In this document: piece by piece, positions 1 to 9,800 of the stretch | How the letters are laid out: each line of letters begins with the position of its first letter | Numbering within the stretch: position 1 is the stretch's first letter | DNA from: CAWUEZ02 sp963921355 | Lineage (GTDB): Bacteria; Pseudomonadota; Alphaproteobacteria; Thalassobaculales; Thalassobaculaceae | Assembly: GCA_963921355.3 (NCBI GenBank) | Contig: OZ001190.1 | Location: forward strand, 1,612,001 to 1,676,000 | Direction of reading: 5' to 3' | Length of the DNA: 64,000 nucleotides | Notes under the pieces: model-generated | Seen by the model: the letters and a program-made list of their open reading frames with translations, nothing else | What the model was told of the DNA's origin: nothing | The model's database searches: none | Made by a program: the position numbers and the translations under genes

Positions 1-2
1 AC

Positions 3-521
3 TACAACCCGATCTACATCTACGGTGTTGACCGGTTCATCGACGATGCGCTCCAGGTCGGGGTGGATGGCCTGATCGTCGTCGACCTGCCGCCGGAAGA
101 GGATGTGGAACTCTGTCTGCCGGCCCTCAAGCGCAATCTCGGGTTCGTTCGCCTGGCGACCCCGACCACCGACGACAAGCGTCTACCGGCGGTTCTGACC
201 AACACATCCGGCTTCGTCTACTACGTCTCGATCACCGGGATCACCGGAACCACAGAGGTTCCGACTGATCTGGTGGCGACCGCGGTGGACCGCCTGAAGC
301 GCCACACCGAACTGCCGGTGGCGGTCGGCTTCGGGATCAAGACACCGGACAACGCCGCGGATGTGGCACGGATCGCCGACGCGGCGATCGTCGGCACGGC
401 GGTGGTCAACACGATCAAAGGCTCATTGGACGCGACGGGCCAGGCGACCGATCGCACGGTTCCGGATACCGTGGCATTCGTTCAGGCACTTGCCGACGGT
501 GTGCGCGGCGCGCGCGCCTGA
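3..521 (+). CDS. trpA: Tryptophan synthase alpha subunit, 3' part (partial)
   Basis: The last 172 residues of the alpha chain of tryptophan synthase, which cleaves indole-3-glycerol phosphate and passes indole to TrpB. The open frame runs in from the left edge, so the start and the early catalytic Glu/Asp region lie outside the window. Visible family segments are YNPIYIYGVDRF at the edge, GVDGLIVVDLPPEE just after, VSITGITGTTE in the middle and the phosphate-binding stretch VGFGIKTPDNAADV. It is followed 17 bases later by accD on the same strand; trp-accD-folC is a common order in proteobacteria. No disruption is seen in the visible part. Confidence 0.97.
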   Translation, partial: YNPIYIYGVDRFIDDALQVGVDGLIVVDLPPEEDVELCLPALKRNLGFVRLATPTTDDKRLPAVLTNTSGFVYYVSITGITGTTEVPTDLVATAVDRLKRHTELPVAVGFGIKTPDNAADVARIADAAIVGTAVVNTIKGSLDATGQATDRTVPDTVAFVQALADGVRGARA

Positions 522-538
522 GCATTGGAGGCTCCGAG

Positions 539-1543
539 ATGAACTGGCTCACCAACTCGGTTCTGCCCAAAATCCAGGCCCTGGTCCGACGCGAGGTGCC
601 GGACAACCTCTGGCACAAGTGTCCGGCCTGCGGGCAGATGCTGTTCCACCGGGACCTGGAGGAGAACCTGCAGGTCTGCCCGGAATGCGACCATCATCTC
701 CGCCTGCCGGCGGCTGACCGGATCAGCATGCTGTTCGATGAGGAAACCGCGGAGACCATCGAGCTGCCGAAGACCCAGGCGGACCCGCTGAAGTTCCGGG
801 ACCGCAAGCGCTACACGGATCGCCTGCGGGACGCCCAGGGCAAGTCCGGCCGGTCGGACGCCATCATCGTCGCCCATGGCCAGATCGAGGGTCTTCCCGC
901 GGTCTGCGCGGTCTTCGACTTCCAGTTCATGGGCGGGTCCATGGGAACCGGCGTCGGCGAGGGACTGGTCCGGGCGGCCCGTCTCGCCGAGACGCAGAAC
1001 GCCGCTTTGATCGTGTTTCCGGCCTCCGGCGGTGCCCGTATGCAGGAAGGCATCCTGTCGCTGATGCAGATGCCCCGCACGGTCGCCGCGATCGACCGTC
1101 TCAAGGACAAGGGCCTGCCGTTCATCGTCGTGCTGACCGACCCGACCACCGGCGGGGTCACCGCATCCTTCGCCATGCTCGGGGATCTGCATCTGGCGGA
1201 ACCGGGCTCGATCATCGGCTTTGCCGGCCAGCGGGTCATCCAGGAGACGATCCGCGAGCAGCTGCCCGACGGATTTCAGAAGGCGGAGTATCTGCGCGAC
1301 CACGGCATGGTCGACATGGTGGTCCACCGCCGGGAGATGAAGGCGACGCTCGGCCGGATTCTGGGGCTGTTGATGCGGCCTGAACCCAGTGCCGAGATCG
1401 TTGCCCTGCCCCAACCGGAGCTCGAGATCCCCGATCGAGACGATGAAGAACCGGCGCCGGAGGCAGCGGCGACCGGGGGCGCTGCCGGCGGCTCTACTGG
1501 GGCCCCTGCCGGGGGCGCTGACGGGACCGAACCGGTTCGCTGA
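539..1543 (+). CDS. accD: Acetyl-CoA carboxylase carboxyltransferase subunit beta
   Basis: Beta subunit of the carboxyltransferase half of acetyl-CoA carboxylase, which moves the carboxyl group from biotin to acetyl-CoA to make malonyl-CoA for fatty acid synthesis. At 334 residues it has the expected N-terminal zinc finger (Cys28, Cys31, Cys47, Cys50 in CPAC and CPEC) and the crotonase-like core with FMGGSMGTGVGEG, PASGGARMQEG and PTTGGVTASFAMLGD. The last 35 or so residues are a low-complexity Glu/Pro/Ala/Gly tail beyond the usual core. The ATG follows a GGAGG-like site (TTGGAGGCTCCGAG). It lies between trpA and folC and is probably cotranscribed with both. Confidence 0.98.
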   Translation: MNWLTNSVLPKIQALVRREVPDNLWHKCPACGQMLFHRDLEENLQVCPECDHHLRLPAADRISMLFDEETAETIELPKTQADPLKFRDRKRYTDRLRDAQGKSGRSDAIIVAHGQIEGLPAVCAVFDFQFMGGSMGTGVGEGLVRAARLAETQNAALIVFPASGGARMQEGILSLMQMPRTVAAIDRLKDKGLPFIVVLTDPTTGGVTASFAMLGDLHLAEPGSIIGFAGQRVIQETIREQLPDGFQKAEYLRDHGMVDMVVHRREMKATLGRILGLLMRPEPSAEIVALPQPELEIPDRDDEEPAPEAAATGGAAGGSTGAPAGGADGTEPVR

Positions 1544-1554
1544 CCGCGATCCGC

Positions 1555-1571
1555 GGGAGGGTCATCCGATT
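1555..1571 (+). promoter_or_regulatory. Ribosome binding site and ATT start of folC
   Basis: GGGAGG (1555-1560), eight bases of spacer, then ATT (1569-1571). No ATG, GTG or TTG lies in this frame between the end of accD and codon 30 of the mature-looking protein, so this rare initiation codon is the simplest reading. ATT is a known rare start, for example in infC. Only the fit of spacing and homologous N-terminus supports it. Confidence 0.55.
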
Positions 1572-2882
1572 CAAGCCCTAGCCACCGAGCCGGCGTCGAT
1601 CCTGGAACGCCTCCAGAGCCTGCACCCCAAGATCATCGATCTGTCGCTCGATCGGATGGAACGTGCCCTGGCCGCCCTCGGGAATCCGGAGCGCGCCCTG
1701 CCGCCGGTGATCCATGTCGCCGGCACCAACGGGAAGGGGTCCACGATCGCCTATCTACGGGCGATCCTGGAGGCGGCGGGTCATCGCGTTCACGTCTATA
1801 CGTCGCCCCATCTGGTGCGGTTCAACGAGCGAATCCGACTGGCGGGCCGTGAAATCGACGATCGGGCCTTCTCGGCCGTGCTCGAGGAGAGCGAGACCGC
1901 CAATGGCGGGGCGCCGATCACCCTGTTTGAGATCACCACGGTGGCGGCGTTCCTGGCGTTCTCACGAACCCCGGCCGACATCCTGTTGCTGGAGGTTGGC
2001 CTTGGCGGGCGGTTCGATGCCACCAACGTCATCGATCGGCCGCTGGCGACGGCGATCACGCCGGTATCGATGGACCACATGCAGTATCTCGGCGACTCGA
2101 TCGAAAAGATCGCGTTCGAGAAGGCGGGAATCATCAAGCCTGACGTCCCGGTCGTCATCGGGCCTCAGCGTGACGCGGCCCTGGCAGTGGTGACGGCTCG
2201 GGCGGCCGATCTGGGGGCGCCCGTGATCCGCTACGGCGATGATTTCCGGGCATGGATTGAGGGCGGGTCCCTGTCGTTCGAGATGGCTGGCGTGTCCGAG
2301 GTCCTCGATCCTCCGGGCCTGCTCGGGGCCCATCAGGTTCAGAATGCGGCCGTTGCCCTGGCCCTCGCCTCCACGATCGGGGCGACGCTGCCCAACGGCC
2401 CGTCAGCGCGCTCGGCCGGGATGACGTCGGTGTCCTGGCCGGCCCGGCTGCAGGCCTTGCTGAGAGGGCCGCTGGCCGATCGCTGCGCCGAGGCGGGCTG
2501 GTCACTGTGGCTGGACGGCGGACACAATGCGGATGCCGGGATGGTCCTGGCCAACCAGCTGCGCCAATGGCGGACACAGAAGCCGGAACAGCCGATCCAC
2601 CTGATTGTCGGTATGCTGAACACGAAGGCGTGCGCCGATTACCTGATGCCGCTCGCGGGGCTCGTGGACAGGGTCTGGACCGTCGCGATCCCGGGGGAAG
2701 CTGCGACCCTGTCAGCCGATGAACTGGCCGAGACCGCGAAACCGGTCGGTCTTCCGGCAACGCCCTGCGCTTCGGTTGACGCGGCACTGGCCGCCGCGCT
2801 GTCGGAATCGCCGACACCCGGGCGGGCGCTGATTGCCGGATCGCTCTATCTGGCCGGTACGGTTCTGCGGGAGAACGGCTGA
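1569..2882 (+). CDS. folC: Folylpolyglutamate/dihydrofolate synthase
   Basis: Bifunctional Mur-ligase-family enzyme that joins L-glutamate to dihydropteroate and adds further glutamates to folates. Visible motifs are the ATP loop AGTNGKGST (about residues 51-59), YTSPHLVRFNERI, EVGLGGRFDATN, the PVSMDHMQYLGDSIEKIAFEKAGI block and DGGHNADAG. The start is chosen at ATT 1569: it sits 8 bases after GGGAGG (1555-1560) and gives the N-terminus expected for the family, with ILERLQSLHPKIIDLSLDRMERALAALG complete in two conserved blocks. In-frame alternatives are GTG 1389 and ATG 1443, both deep inside accD and adding basic non-family sequence, or ATG 1657, which deletes conserved sequence. Product 437 residues. 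The function is secure; the start is less so. Confidence 0.93.
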   Translation: MQALATEPASILERLQSLHPKIIDLSLDRMERALAALGNPERALPPVIHVAGTNGKGSTIAYLRAILEAAGHRVHVYTSPHLVRFNERIRLAGREIDDRAFSAVLEESETANGGAPITLFEITTVAAFLAFSRTPADILLLEVGLGGRFDATNVIDRPLATAITPVSMDHMQYLGDSIEKIAFEKAGIIKPDVPVVIGPQRDAALAVVTARAADLGAPVIRYGDDFRAWIEGGSLSFEMAGVSEVLDPPGLLGAHQVQNAAVALALASTIGATLPNGPSARSAGMTSVSWPARLQALLRGPLADRCAEAGWSLWLDGGHNADAGMVLANQLRQWRTQKPEQPIHLIVGMLNTKACADYLMPLAGLVDRVWTVAIPGEAATLSADELAETAKPVGLPATPCASVDAALAAALSESPTPGRALIAGSLYLAGTVLRENG

Positions 2883-2897
2883 CTCAAGTCAACCAAA

Positions 2898-2935
2898 AGC
2901 CCGACCCGGAGACCCGGATCGGGCTGGCTGTTCAG
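2898..2935 (-). terminator. Intrinsic terminator after trxA (also lies after folC)
   Basis: A 12-base stem with one G-T pair: AGCCCGACCCGG (2898-2909), loop AGAC, CCGGATCGGGCT (2914-2925). Read on the minus strand the stem is followed by TTTTGG, so it ends the leftward trxA operon. It lies between convergent folC and trxA and may slow transcription from both sides, but the T run is only on the trxA side. Confidence 0.8.
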
Positions 2936-2947
2936 TCGGAGGACCGC

Positions 2948-3268
2948 TCAGATCGTTGACTCGATCCAGTCCTTGAGCTGACGCTCCGGCAGGGCCCCGA
3001 TCTTGGTGGCCGCCACCGTGCCTTCCTTGAAGACCATCAATGTCGGAATCCCCCGAACGCCATAGGCAGCCGGCGTCTTCGGGTTGTCATCGATGTTCAG
3101 CTTGACGACCTTCACCTGACCGCCGAGCTCGTCGGAGATCTTCTCGAGCGAGGGGCCGATCATCTTGCAGGGGCCACACCACTCCGCCCAGAAGTCAACT
3201 ACGACGGGCGTATCGGATTTCAGGACGTCCTCATCAAACGAAGAATCGGAAACCGGCTCAGTCGTCAT
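2948..3268 (-). CDS. trxA: Thioredoxin 1
   Basis: Small cytoplasmic disulfide reductase of 106 residues that passes electrons from thioredoxin reductase to ribonucleotide reductase and many other proteins. The active site WCGPC (Cys31, Cys34), the buried Asp in VVVDFWAEW and the cis-proline segment GIPTLMVF are all present. The start is the ATG at 3268, preceded by AAAGGAAG at good spacing; longer in-frame starts would run into addA. Last gene of the divL-tsaE-amgK-murU-addB-addA-trxA run, 56 bases after addA, and followed by an intrinsic terminator. Confidence 0.97.
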   Translation of the reverse strand: MTTEPVSDSSFDEDVLKSDTPVVVDFWAEWCGPCKMIGPSLEKISDELGGQVKVVKLNIDDNPKTPAAYGVRGIPTLMVFKEGTVAATKIGALPERQLKDWIESTI

Positions 3269-3324
3269 CGAATCTTCCTTTCGTCGCTCACCGTTCATGA
3301 CTCTAGGAACGGCCGATTGGTCGG

Positions 3325-6300
3325 TCAAGGCGAAGCCCCTATAGCGTCCAATCTCTCGTCCGGTACCGCCATCAGGCGGGGGCCGTCGGTCCAAAGCAAA
3401 GCGCAACGCACCGATCGATCCGGATATAGGGAGACTAGAAGCGATCGATAGATCGCCATTTGGCGCAGGTATATGTCCGGTGTGGCATCGATCGTCGCCG
3501 GTGGCGGCCGATTGGTCTTGAAGTCGACGATCAGGACTTCCGTGTCGGTGACGGCCATCCGGTCGATCCGCCCAGAGACGATCGCCGGCCCCTCTCTTCC
3601 GGCTACCATCCCGGTGATCGGCAACTCCGCCCGCGAACCCGGTGCGAAGACCGGCGCAAAAGCGGGATCGCCAAGGATCGCAAGGACCTCGGCGAGCCAG
3701 CTTTCGGCCTGAGGAACGGTCAAGCCATGAACCGGTCGCAACAGCAGCCGACGTCCCGCGGCTGCCCGCTCGGCGTCCGGGATGTCAGGAAGCAGCTGCA
3801 GCAATCGGTGGACCAGCAGCCCCCGTTGAAACCGGTCGACCCCGTCGCGCACCAGCGGCGAGCGGACCGACGGCTCTTCTGTGGCCGGCCGCGACGGCGC
3901 TAGCGGGCGCGGCGGAATCGGCTCGTCAGGTGCTCGGTTCAGGGCCCAATCCGGAAGGTTGTCGATGGCCTGCGGACGGCGGTCGGGCGACGGGGTCGGG
4001 GCCGGCTCACGCTGTTCTGACTCCAGAAGGCAGAAGGAACCGGCTACTTGGGCGCCGCCCGGATCTCCACCCGAATCTCCGCCCTGACCTTCGACAGCGT
4101 CCTCGTGCCAGATGCCGATATCCTTCAAACCGGCCTGAACCAAGCCGTGCCAGGCGGTGTCGGGGGCGTTTTGCGCACCCCGCCAGCCGCAGACGATCAG
4201 ACGATCCTCGGCGCGGGTCATCGCCACATACAGCAGCCGCCGGTACTCCTCCTCCATGGCGGTGATCGCGGCCTGCCGGGCGGCCGAAGACACCCGATCA
4301 CCGGCTGACTGCCCGGCTGCCCAGATCGGTATGTCGGCCGCGCCGTCCGCCTGCCACACGATCGGATCGCGCATCTGCGGCGGTCGCGCCGTGTCCGGCA
4401 GGATGACGATCGGCGCCTGCAGTCCCTTGGCGCCATGGACGGTCATGACCCGGACCTGGTCGACATCGGCCCCTTCGAGCTCGCGTTTGACCTCCAGGCT
4501 GGAGGCGACGACGGCATGCAGGAAGCCCTGGAGCGAGGGCGCCGACTCCCGGTCGTAGGCCATCGCCTGAGCCAGGAACTCGTCGAGGGCGTCCTCGCAT
4601 TCCGGACCCAGGCGGGCGACCAGCCGGGTTCTGCCGCCCTGGGTTGCGAGGATTTCATGGAAAAAGTCGTGGGGTGCCAGCCGGTGGGCCATGGCCGACC
4701 ACGAGGTCAGCAGGCGCTCCGCCCGCGCCAGGTCACCACCCTCGTGCGCGCGGCCGCGCAGTTCGTGCCAGACGCGCTGACGGGATCGGGCGTGGCAGAG
4801 GTCGAACAGGTCGTCCTCGCTCAGCCCGACCAGCGGTCCCTTCAATACCGTTGCCAGCGTCAGATCGTCCTCCGGCAGCAACAGCGCCTGGCCGAGGGCG
4901 ATCAGATCACGGACTGCCATCTGCTCCGTCAGGATCATGCGGTCGACGCCGGCGACCGGAACCTGCTCGGCCTTCAGAGCCCGGACCAGGTCTGTCACGA
5001 ATGCCCCTCGCCGGCGGACCAGAACCATGATGTCGCCGGCGCGGATCGTCCTGTCGCGCGCCGCTAGCCTCTCTCCGGACCGGATCCAGTGCCGGATCCG
5101 CTCGGCGATCTGCCGGGCGAGCTGGCCGCGCGGATCGTTCAGTCCCGCCCGCTCGATCGGCAGCGACCATGGATCGCTCTCCGGCGGTTGCGCCGGCTCC
5201 AGCAGCGGCCACAGCTCGACTCGTCCCGCAGCACCGGATCGTGACGCCACGTGGGTGACCGGGTGTTCGACGCCACGGATCACCTCGGCCACGCCGGACC
5301 GGGCAGTCTCGCTGGCGAACACGGCGTCGATGGCCTGCAGCACCGGTGCGGTCGAGCGAAAGGACACCGCCAGGTTCAGTTCACGAAAACGCTGACCGGC
5401 TTCGCTGACCTGGCGGGCGAAGTAGTCCCGAGCCTGGGTGAAACCCGCCGGATCGGCCCCCTGGAAGCTGTAGATCGACTGCTTGACGTCGCCGACCGCG
5501 AAGATCGTACGCGGGTGCTCGGGGTCGCGCTCCTCATGGATACCGCGTCCGGCAAAGAACTCCTCCGCCAGCGCGCGCACGATCTCCCATTGCGCCGGGC
5601 TGGTGTCCTGGGCCTCGTCGATCAGGATGTGGTCGAGGCCACCATCGAGCTTGAACAGCACCCAGGCCGAAATGCCGGGGCGGGCCAGCAGAGCGCGCGC
5701 GCCCTCCACCAGATCTTCGAAGTCGAGCTGTGCCCGCGCCTGCTTTGCGGCCTGGTAGGATCCGGTCACGGCCGATGCCAGGCGGATCAGGGCGGCGGTC
5801 CGGCGGACGGTGTCCTGGGCGCGGCGCCGCTCCTCCACTGCGACGAGGCGCTCACTCTCCTGGATCAGCCCGTCTACCAGATCAGGGTGGCGCTCGGCGA
5901 TGCGCTTTGTGGCCAGCGATTTACGGGGGTCGCCCGTGGCGGTCAGGAAGGCGGACCGATAGGCGTCCCAGGTATCCGCGCGATCCTGACTCGACGCCAA
6001 CCCGAGCCAGTCGGCGATCTGGTCGGCCCGGGCGATATCGGTCTTCGAGCCGCTCGCCAGCGCATCGGCAGCGGCACGCAGCACCGATCGGTCGAAGGTG
6101 CCCTCCGCCGATGCCTGCCGTCGGATATCGTCATCGGTCAGCGTCGGGTCGGTTCCGAGGATCGCGTGGAGGCGGGCGACAAATCGATCAATGCCGCCAC
6201 AGGCGGCGAGCGTGCGCTGCAATCTCGATCTCTGCTGAAGCAGGGCCCGCAGCAGGTCCCGGAACACCAGCTCGGCCGTGCGCTCCGTCACAGTTGCCAG

Positions 6301-6861
6301 CGCCGCGGTCAGGTCAGGATCGTCACCGTCGCGCGCGCGCTCGATGACCGAGCGCTCCGCCTCAAGCAACAGCGTGGCGGCAGCGCGTTCGTCGGCAAGC
6401 CCGAAACCCGGCGGAATGCCGGCTTCCAGCGGAAATCGGCCTAGCAGGGATTGAGCGAAGGCGTGAATGGTCTGGATCTTCATTCCACCCGGGGCGTCGA
6501 GCACCTCGGCAAACAGCCGACGGGCCTTTGAGATGCGATCCCGGCTCGGCTGCCGGCCCGTCAGGCCGTTCAGCGCCGCCGACAGCGCGGCTTCGTCCAA
6601 TACCGTCCAATCGGCCAGGATCTGGGAGAGGCGCGTCGCCATCTCGGCGGCCGCCGCCTTGGTAAAGGTGAGACACAGCAGACGTTCCGGGCGGGTGCCG
6701 TCCAGCAGCAGATTCAGCAGCCGGTCGGTGAGAACCTTGGTTTTGCCCGAGCCGGCAGAGGCTGCCACCCAGGCCGAACTCCGCGGATCCGCCGCCTCGC
6801 GCTGAACCTGCGAGGCGGCGCCGACCGCCGATGCCGACAGATTGTCAGGACTCTGCGTCAT
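3325..6861 (-). CDS. addA: Double-strand break repair helicase-nuclease AddA
   Basis: Large subunit (1178 residues) of the AddAB complex, the alphaproteobacterial counterpart of RecBCD. It unwinds and trims DNA ends and loads RecA. Order of parts: Walker A ASAGSGKT (34-41), helicase motif LTFTKAAAAEM, Walker B/DEXQ motif LIDEAQDTS (around 413-421), motif SIYSFQGAD, MTVHGAKGLQAP and LYVAMTRAEDRL, then a C-terminal RecB-type nuclease with GRIDRM, VDFKTN and YLRQMAIY. The start ATG (6861) overlaps the end of addB by 17 bases, so the two are translationally coupled. Confidence 0.96.
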   Translation of the reverse strand: MTQSPDNLSASAVGAASQVQREAADPRSSAWVAASAGSGKTKVLTDRLLNLLLDGTRPERLLCLTFTKAAAAEMATRLSQILADWTVLDEAALSAALNGLTGRQPSRDRISKARRLFAEVLDAPGGMKIQTIHAFAQSLLGRFPLEAGIPPGFGLADERAAATLLLEAERSVIERARDGDDPDLTAALATVTERTAELVFRDLLRALLQQRSRLQRTLAACGGIDRFVARLHAILGTDPTLTDDDIRRQASAEGTFDRSVLRAAADALASGSKTDIARADQIADWLGLASSQDRADTWDAYRSAFLTATGDPRKSLATKRIAERHPDLVDGLIQESERLVAVEERRRAQDTVRRTAALIRLASAVTGSYQAAKQARAQLDFEDLVEGARALLARPGISAWVLFKLDGGLDHILIDEAQDTSPAQWEIVRALAEEFFAGRGIHEERDPEHPRTIFAVGDVKQSIYSFQGADPAGFTQARDYFARQVSEAGQRFRELNLAVSFRSTAPVLQAIDAVFASETARSGVAEVIRGVEHPVTHVASRSGAAGRVELWPLLEPAQPPESDPWSLPIERAGLNDPRGQLARQIAERIRHWIRSGERLAARDRTIRAGDIMVLVRRRGAFVTDLVRALKAEQVPVAGVDRMILTEQMAVRDLIALGQALLLPEDDLTLATVLKGPLVGLSEDDLFDLCHARSRQRVWHELRGRAHEGGDLARAERLLTSWSAMAHRLAPHDFFHEILATQGGRTRLVARLGPECEDALDEFLAQAMAYDRESAPSLQGFLHAVVASSLEVKRELEGADVDQVRVMTVHGAKGLQAPIVILPDTARPPQMRDPIVWQADGAADIPIWAAGQSAGDRVSSAARQAAITAMEEEYRRLLYVAMTRAEDRLIVCGWRGAQNAPDTAWHGLVQAGLKDIGIWHEDAVEGQGGDSGGDPGGAQVAGSFCLLESEQREPAPTPSPDRRPQAIDNLPDWALNRAPDEPIPPRPLAPSRPATEEPSVRSPLVRDGVDRFQRGLLVHRLLQLLPDIPDAERAAAGRRLLLRPVHGLTVPQAESWLAEVLAILGDPAFAPVFAPGSRAELPITGMVAGREGPAIVSGRIDRMAVTDTEVLIVDFKTNRPPPATIDATPDIYLRQMAIYRSLLVSLYPDRSVRCALLWTDGPRLMAVPDERLDAIGASP

Positions 6862-9800
6862 CGCCGTTCATCCAATCGCCGGTGCGCGCCAGGTGGTCAT
6901 AGTCGTTGAACCGGGGCGCGCGCTGCGGATCCGGGATCGCGTGATAGGGCGTCTGCGGATCGTCGAAGGCCGCGATCAGGGCCCGCAGCCCCGCTTCAGC
7001 GCGCCGGACAAGTTCCGCGATACCTTCGTCGACGGCGTCGATACGGCCGGGCGGCCTGCCGCCGCCGACCCGCCAGTAGGCGAGGCTGGAGACCGTCCCG
7101 CGGTCGATCCCCTCGAATCCTCCCTGCTCCAGCAGCAACGCCTCCAGCGGCAGCTGTGGTGCGCGGCCGGACACCAGATCGGATTTCGTCGGAAGGGCCC
7201 CGGTCTTGTAATCGATCAGTGTGTAGGAGCCGCCGAGATCGCGGTCGATCCGGTCGGCGGTACCGGTCAGCGTGAACGGGCCGGCCGGCCCGTCGAGCAC
7301 CAGCACACCCTCGCATTCGGTCTTCGAGAGGCTGAGACCGGGCCGGCGGGCTCGTTCCTGATCGACGAACCAGTGCGCGACCTGCACGAAGCGGGGCCAC
7401 CAGAACGCCCACACACCCGGGCGTCCCAGATGCTGGCTGAAGCTGGCCTCGCCGTAGCCGATCAGCGCCGCCACCGCGTCTTCGGGAAGGTCGTTCGGAT
7501 GGTCACGGACGAAACGGTCGAGTGCAGCGTGGATCGCCTCGCCGCGTTCGGCGGCCTTCGGGTCGGCATCCAGGGGTTCCAGCGGCTTCAGGTTCAGGAT
7601 CCGCGACGCATAGATCGAATAGGGGTCTCGCAGCCATGTCTCGATCCGGGTCACCGACAACTGGCGGGGGCGGGCCGCCAACGGCGGGCGCGGTGCCGGC
7701 GGCACGCCCCGGTCTTCCTGCGTCGGGCGGTCCAGAGCGGCATGCCATGCGGTCGGCGTGGCCCAGGGCTCAATCCGATCGCCGGCGTGAAGGGCACGGG
7801 CCACCGTCTCGAGACGCAGCAGCCAGCGCGACGGGATGGTCGGCGTCCCGTCGACCCGCTGGGCGCGTGTCAGGATGACCTCATCGGCGCCCAGGAGGGC
7901 CGAGACGTCGAGGGCCGCCTTTCCGACGCCGAGTTCCAGCGGCGGCAGGCCGAAGCTGCGGCGCATCGGACGGCTCATCCACGGGTCGGGGGCGGGCTCG
8001 GCCGGCCAGGTGCCCTCGTTCAAGCCTCCCAGGATGACCCGGTCAAAAGAGAGCAGGCGGGCCTCGAGCGCGCCGAGAATGTGGAGGCGGGGGTGGCTGC
8101 CGTAGCGCGGCCGCACGACCCGGTTCTCCAGAACCGCGTCCAGGAAGCCCGGCCAGTCACCACCGGGAATCCGGTCCCAGGCCTGGCCCGCATCGGACAG
8201 TTCGGCGATCACGTTGGCCAGCGCCTCGCCGCTGTCGCCGGCCCACAGCCTGTCGGCGCCGGGCTCCGAATCCGTCGCCGCAAGCGCTTCGGCCGCCCGG
8301 ACATGGGCATCCAGGATCTCGGAGACCGAGATGGCGCGAGACTGCATCGCGGCTTCGAGCGGCGACAGGGTGGCGATCAGCGTATCGAGATCCGACAACA
8401 GCCGGTGGCCCTCCGGCTCGCCTCGGTCAACGTCTTCCAGGGCCACCCGCTCCGCGGCCGCGCGCAGTCCGGCGAGCCCGTGCCCCGGGCGCGGGCCGCG
8501 CAGAATGGTCCGTTCCAGCCGTCGTACGAAATCGGCGAACGCCTCCGGTGCCCGCCCGCCGGACGCCAGCCGATGATTGAGGACTGACAGCAGCGGGACT
8601 GGCGCGCAATCCGTCATCGCTGCCGACAGGAGCCGCAGAAAGACGGCGGCTGGTGTTTCGGCGAGGGGGGCGCCGCCTGAATCGTCCACCGTCAGTCGCT
8701 GGCCGGCGGTGCCCCGCACCTCCCAGCGGTGCAGCTCGATCGCCACCCGGCGCGCGAGGTTTCGGTCTGGGGTGACCAGCGCGGCGGTTTTTCCGGGGCT
8801 TTCAAGGGTCTCCCGCATCAGCATGGCGATCGCCCCGACCTCTTCTCGGGGTGTCGCCGCTTCGATCCGCCGAATGCCATCGAACGCCCGGGATGAGAGC
8901 GGGTCGGGTCCGGCGGACAAGGCTCGCCAGCGGTCGGACGTCGCGGCGGGGCGCATGATTTCCCGGATCAGGTCGGCGCGCGCATTGTCGCTCGATCCCT
9001 CCCAGACGGCGACGGAGGCCCGGTCGATATCGAGCGCCTCCAGCAATTGAAACAGCCCGAACTGCGGGTGTGTCGGATCGTCGCCGATGGCAGCCCACGT
9101 CGCCGCATCAACGTTCCGATCGAGTCCCGGCAGCACGATTGCTCCGGCGGGCAACCCAAGGATTGTCTTCATCAGCTCCGCCGTCGCCGGAACGGACCCG
9201 GTCGATCCGGCGACGATGACCGGGGTTTGGGGAGGTGCGGCGCGCCATGCGGCCGCCTGGGCGCGCATCAGCGCATCCCGCCGTGCCATTGGGTCGAGCG
9301 CTCCGAGCTCGGCCAGGCGCTCTGGCCAATAGGCCGTGACGATCTCCAGGAACCGCAAGGTGATTGACCAGTGTTCGGCGAAGTCATCGGGCGCCAGCGC
9401 ACCGAGGCGGGCGAAATCGAGGCCGTGGAGTTGGACCTCGTCGATCAGGCGGGCGAGCGCGGAGGCCAGTCGAAACGCGTGCTCCGGCGTCCGGGGTGTG
9501 CCGAGGCCCCAAGGCTCTCCGCGTTCCATGAACCGCATCACCAGTCGCGACAGTTCCAGGCGCCGACGCAGTTCGGGGACCGCCGGGGGAAGCTCAAGCG
9601 CGCCCGGGACCGTCGAGTCCTCGAGGGCACCAAGCTCCAGGACATCCTCTTCGACGTCCGAAACCGTCCCCAGTGCCGGCAGCAGCATCGGCCGGCCGTC
9701 GCCTAACCGCAGGAAAGCGTCCGCTGCCGACCGTGCGGCCCGCCGGGTCGGCAGCAGCAGCTGGACATCGCTGAGCGCGATCGGATCCTGCCCGACACGC

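Noticed and set aside
482..1414. Long open frame opposite accD
   Set aside because: Antisense shadow of a clear gene in GC-rich DNA, no known motifs and no ribosome site. The same holds for long frames opposite addA, addB, ahcY, ptsI, acnA, ccmF and amgK.
1389..1568. Longer folC start (GTG 1389 or ATG 1443) inside accD
   Set aside because: The added residues are a basic, low-complexity out-of-frame reading of the accD tail and have no family resemblance; no good ribosome site is seen.
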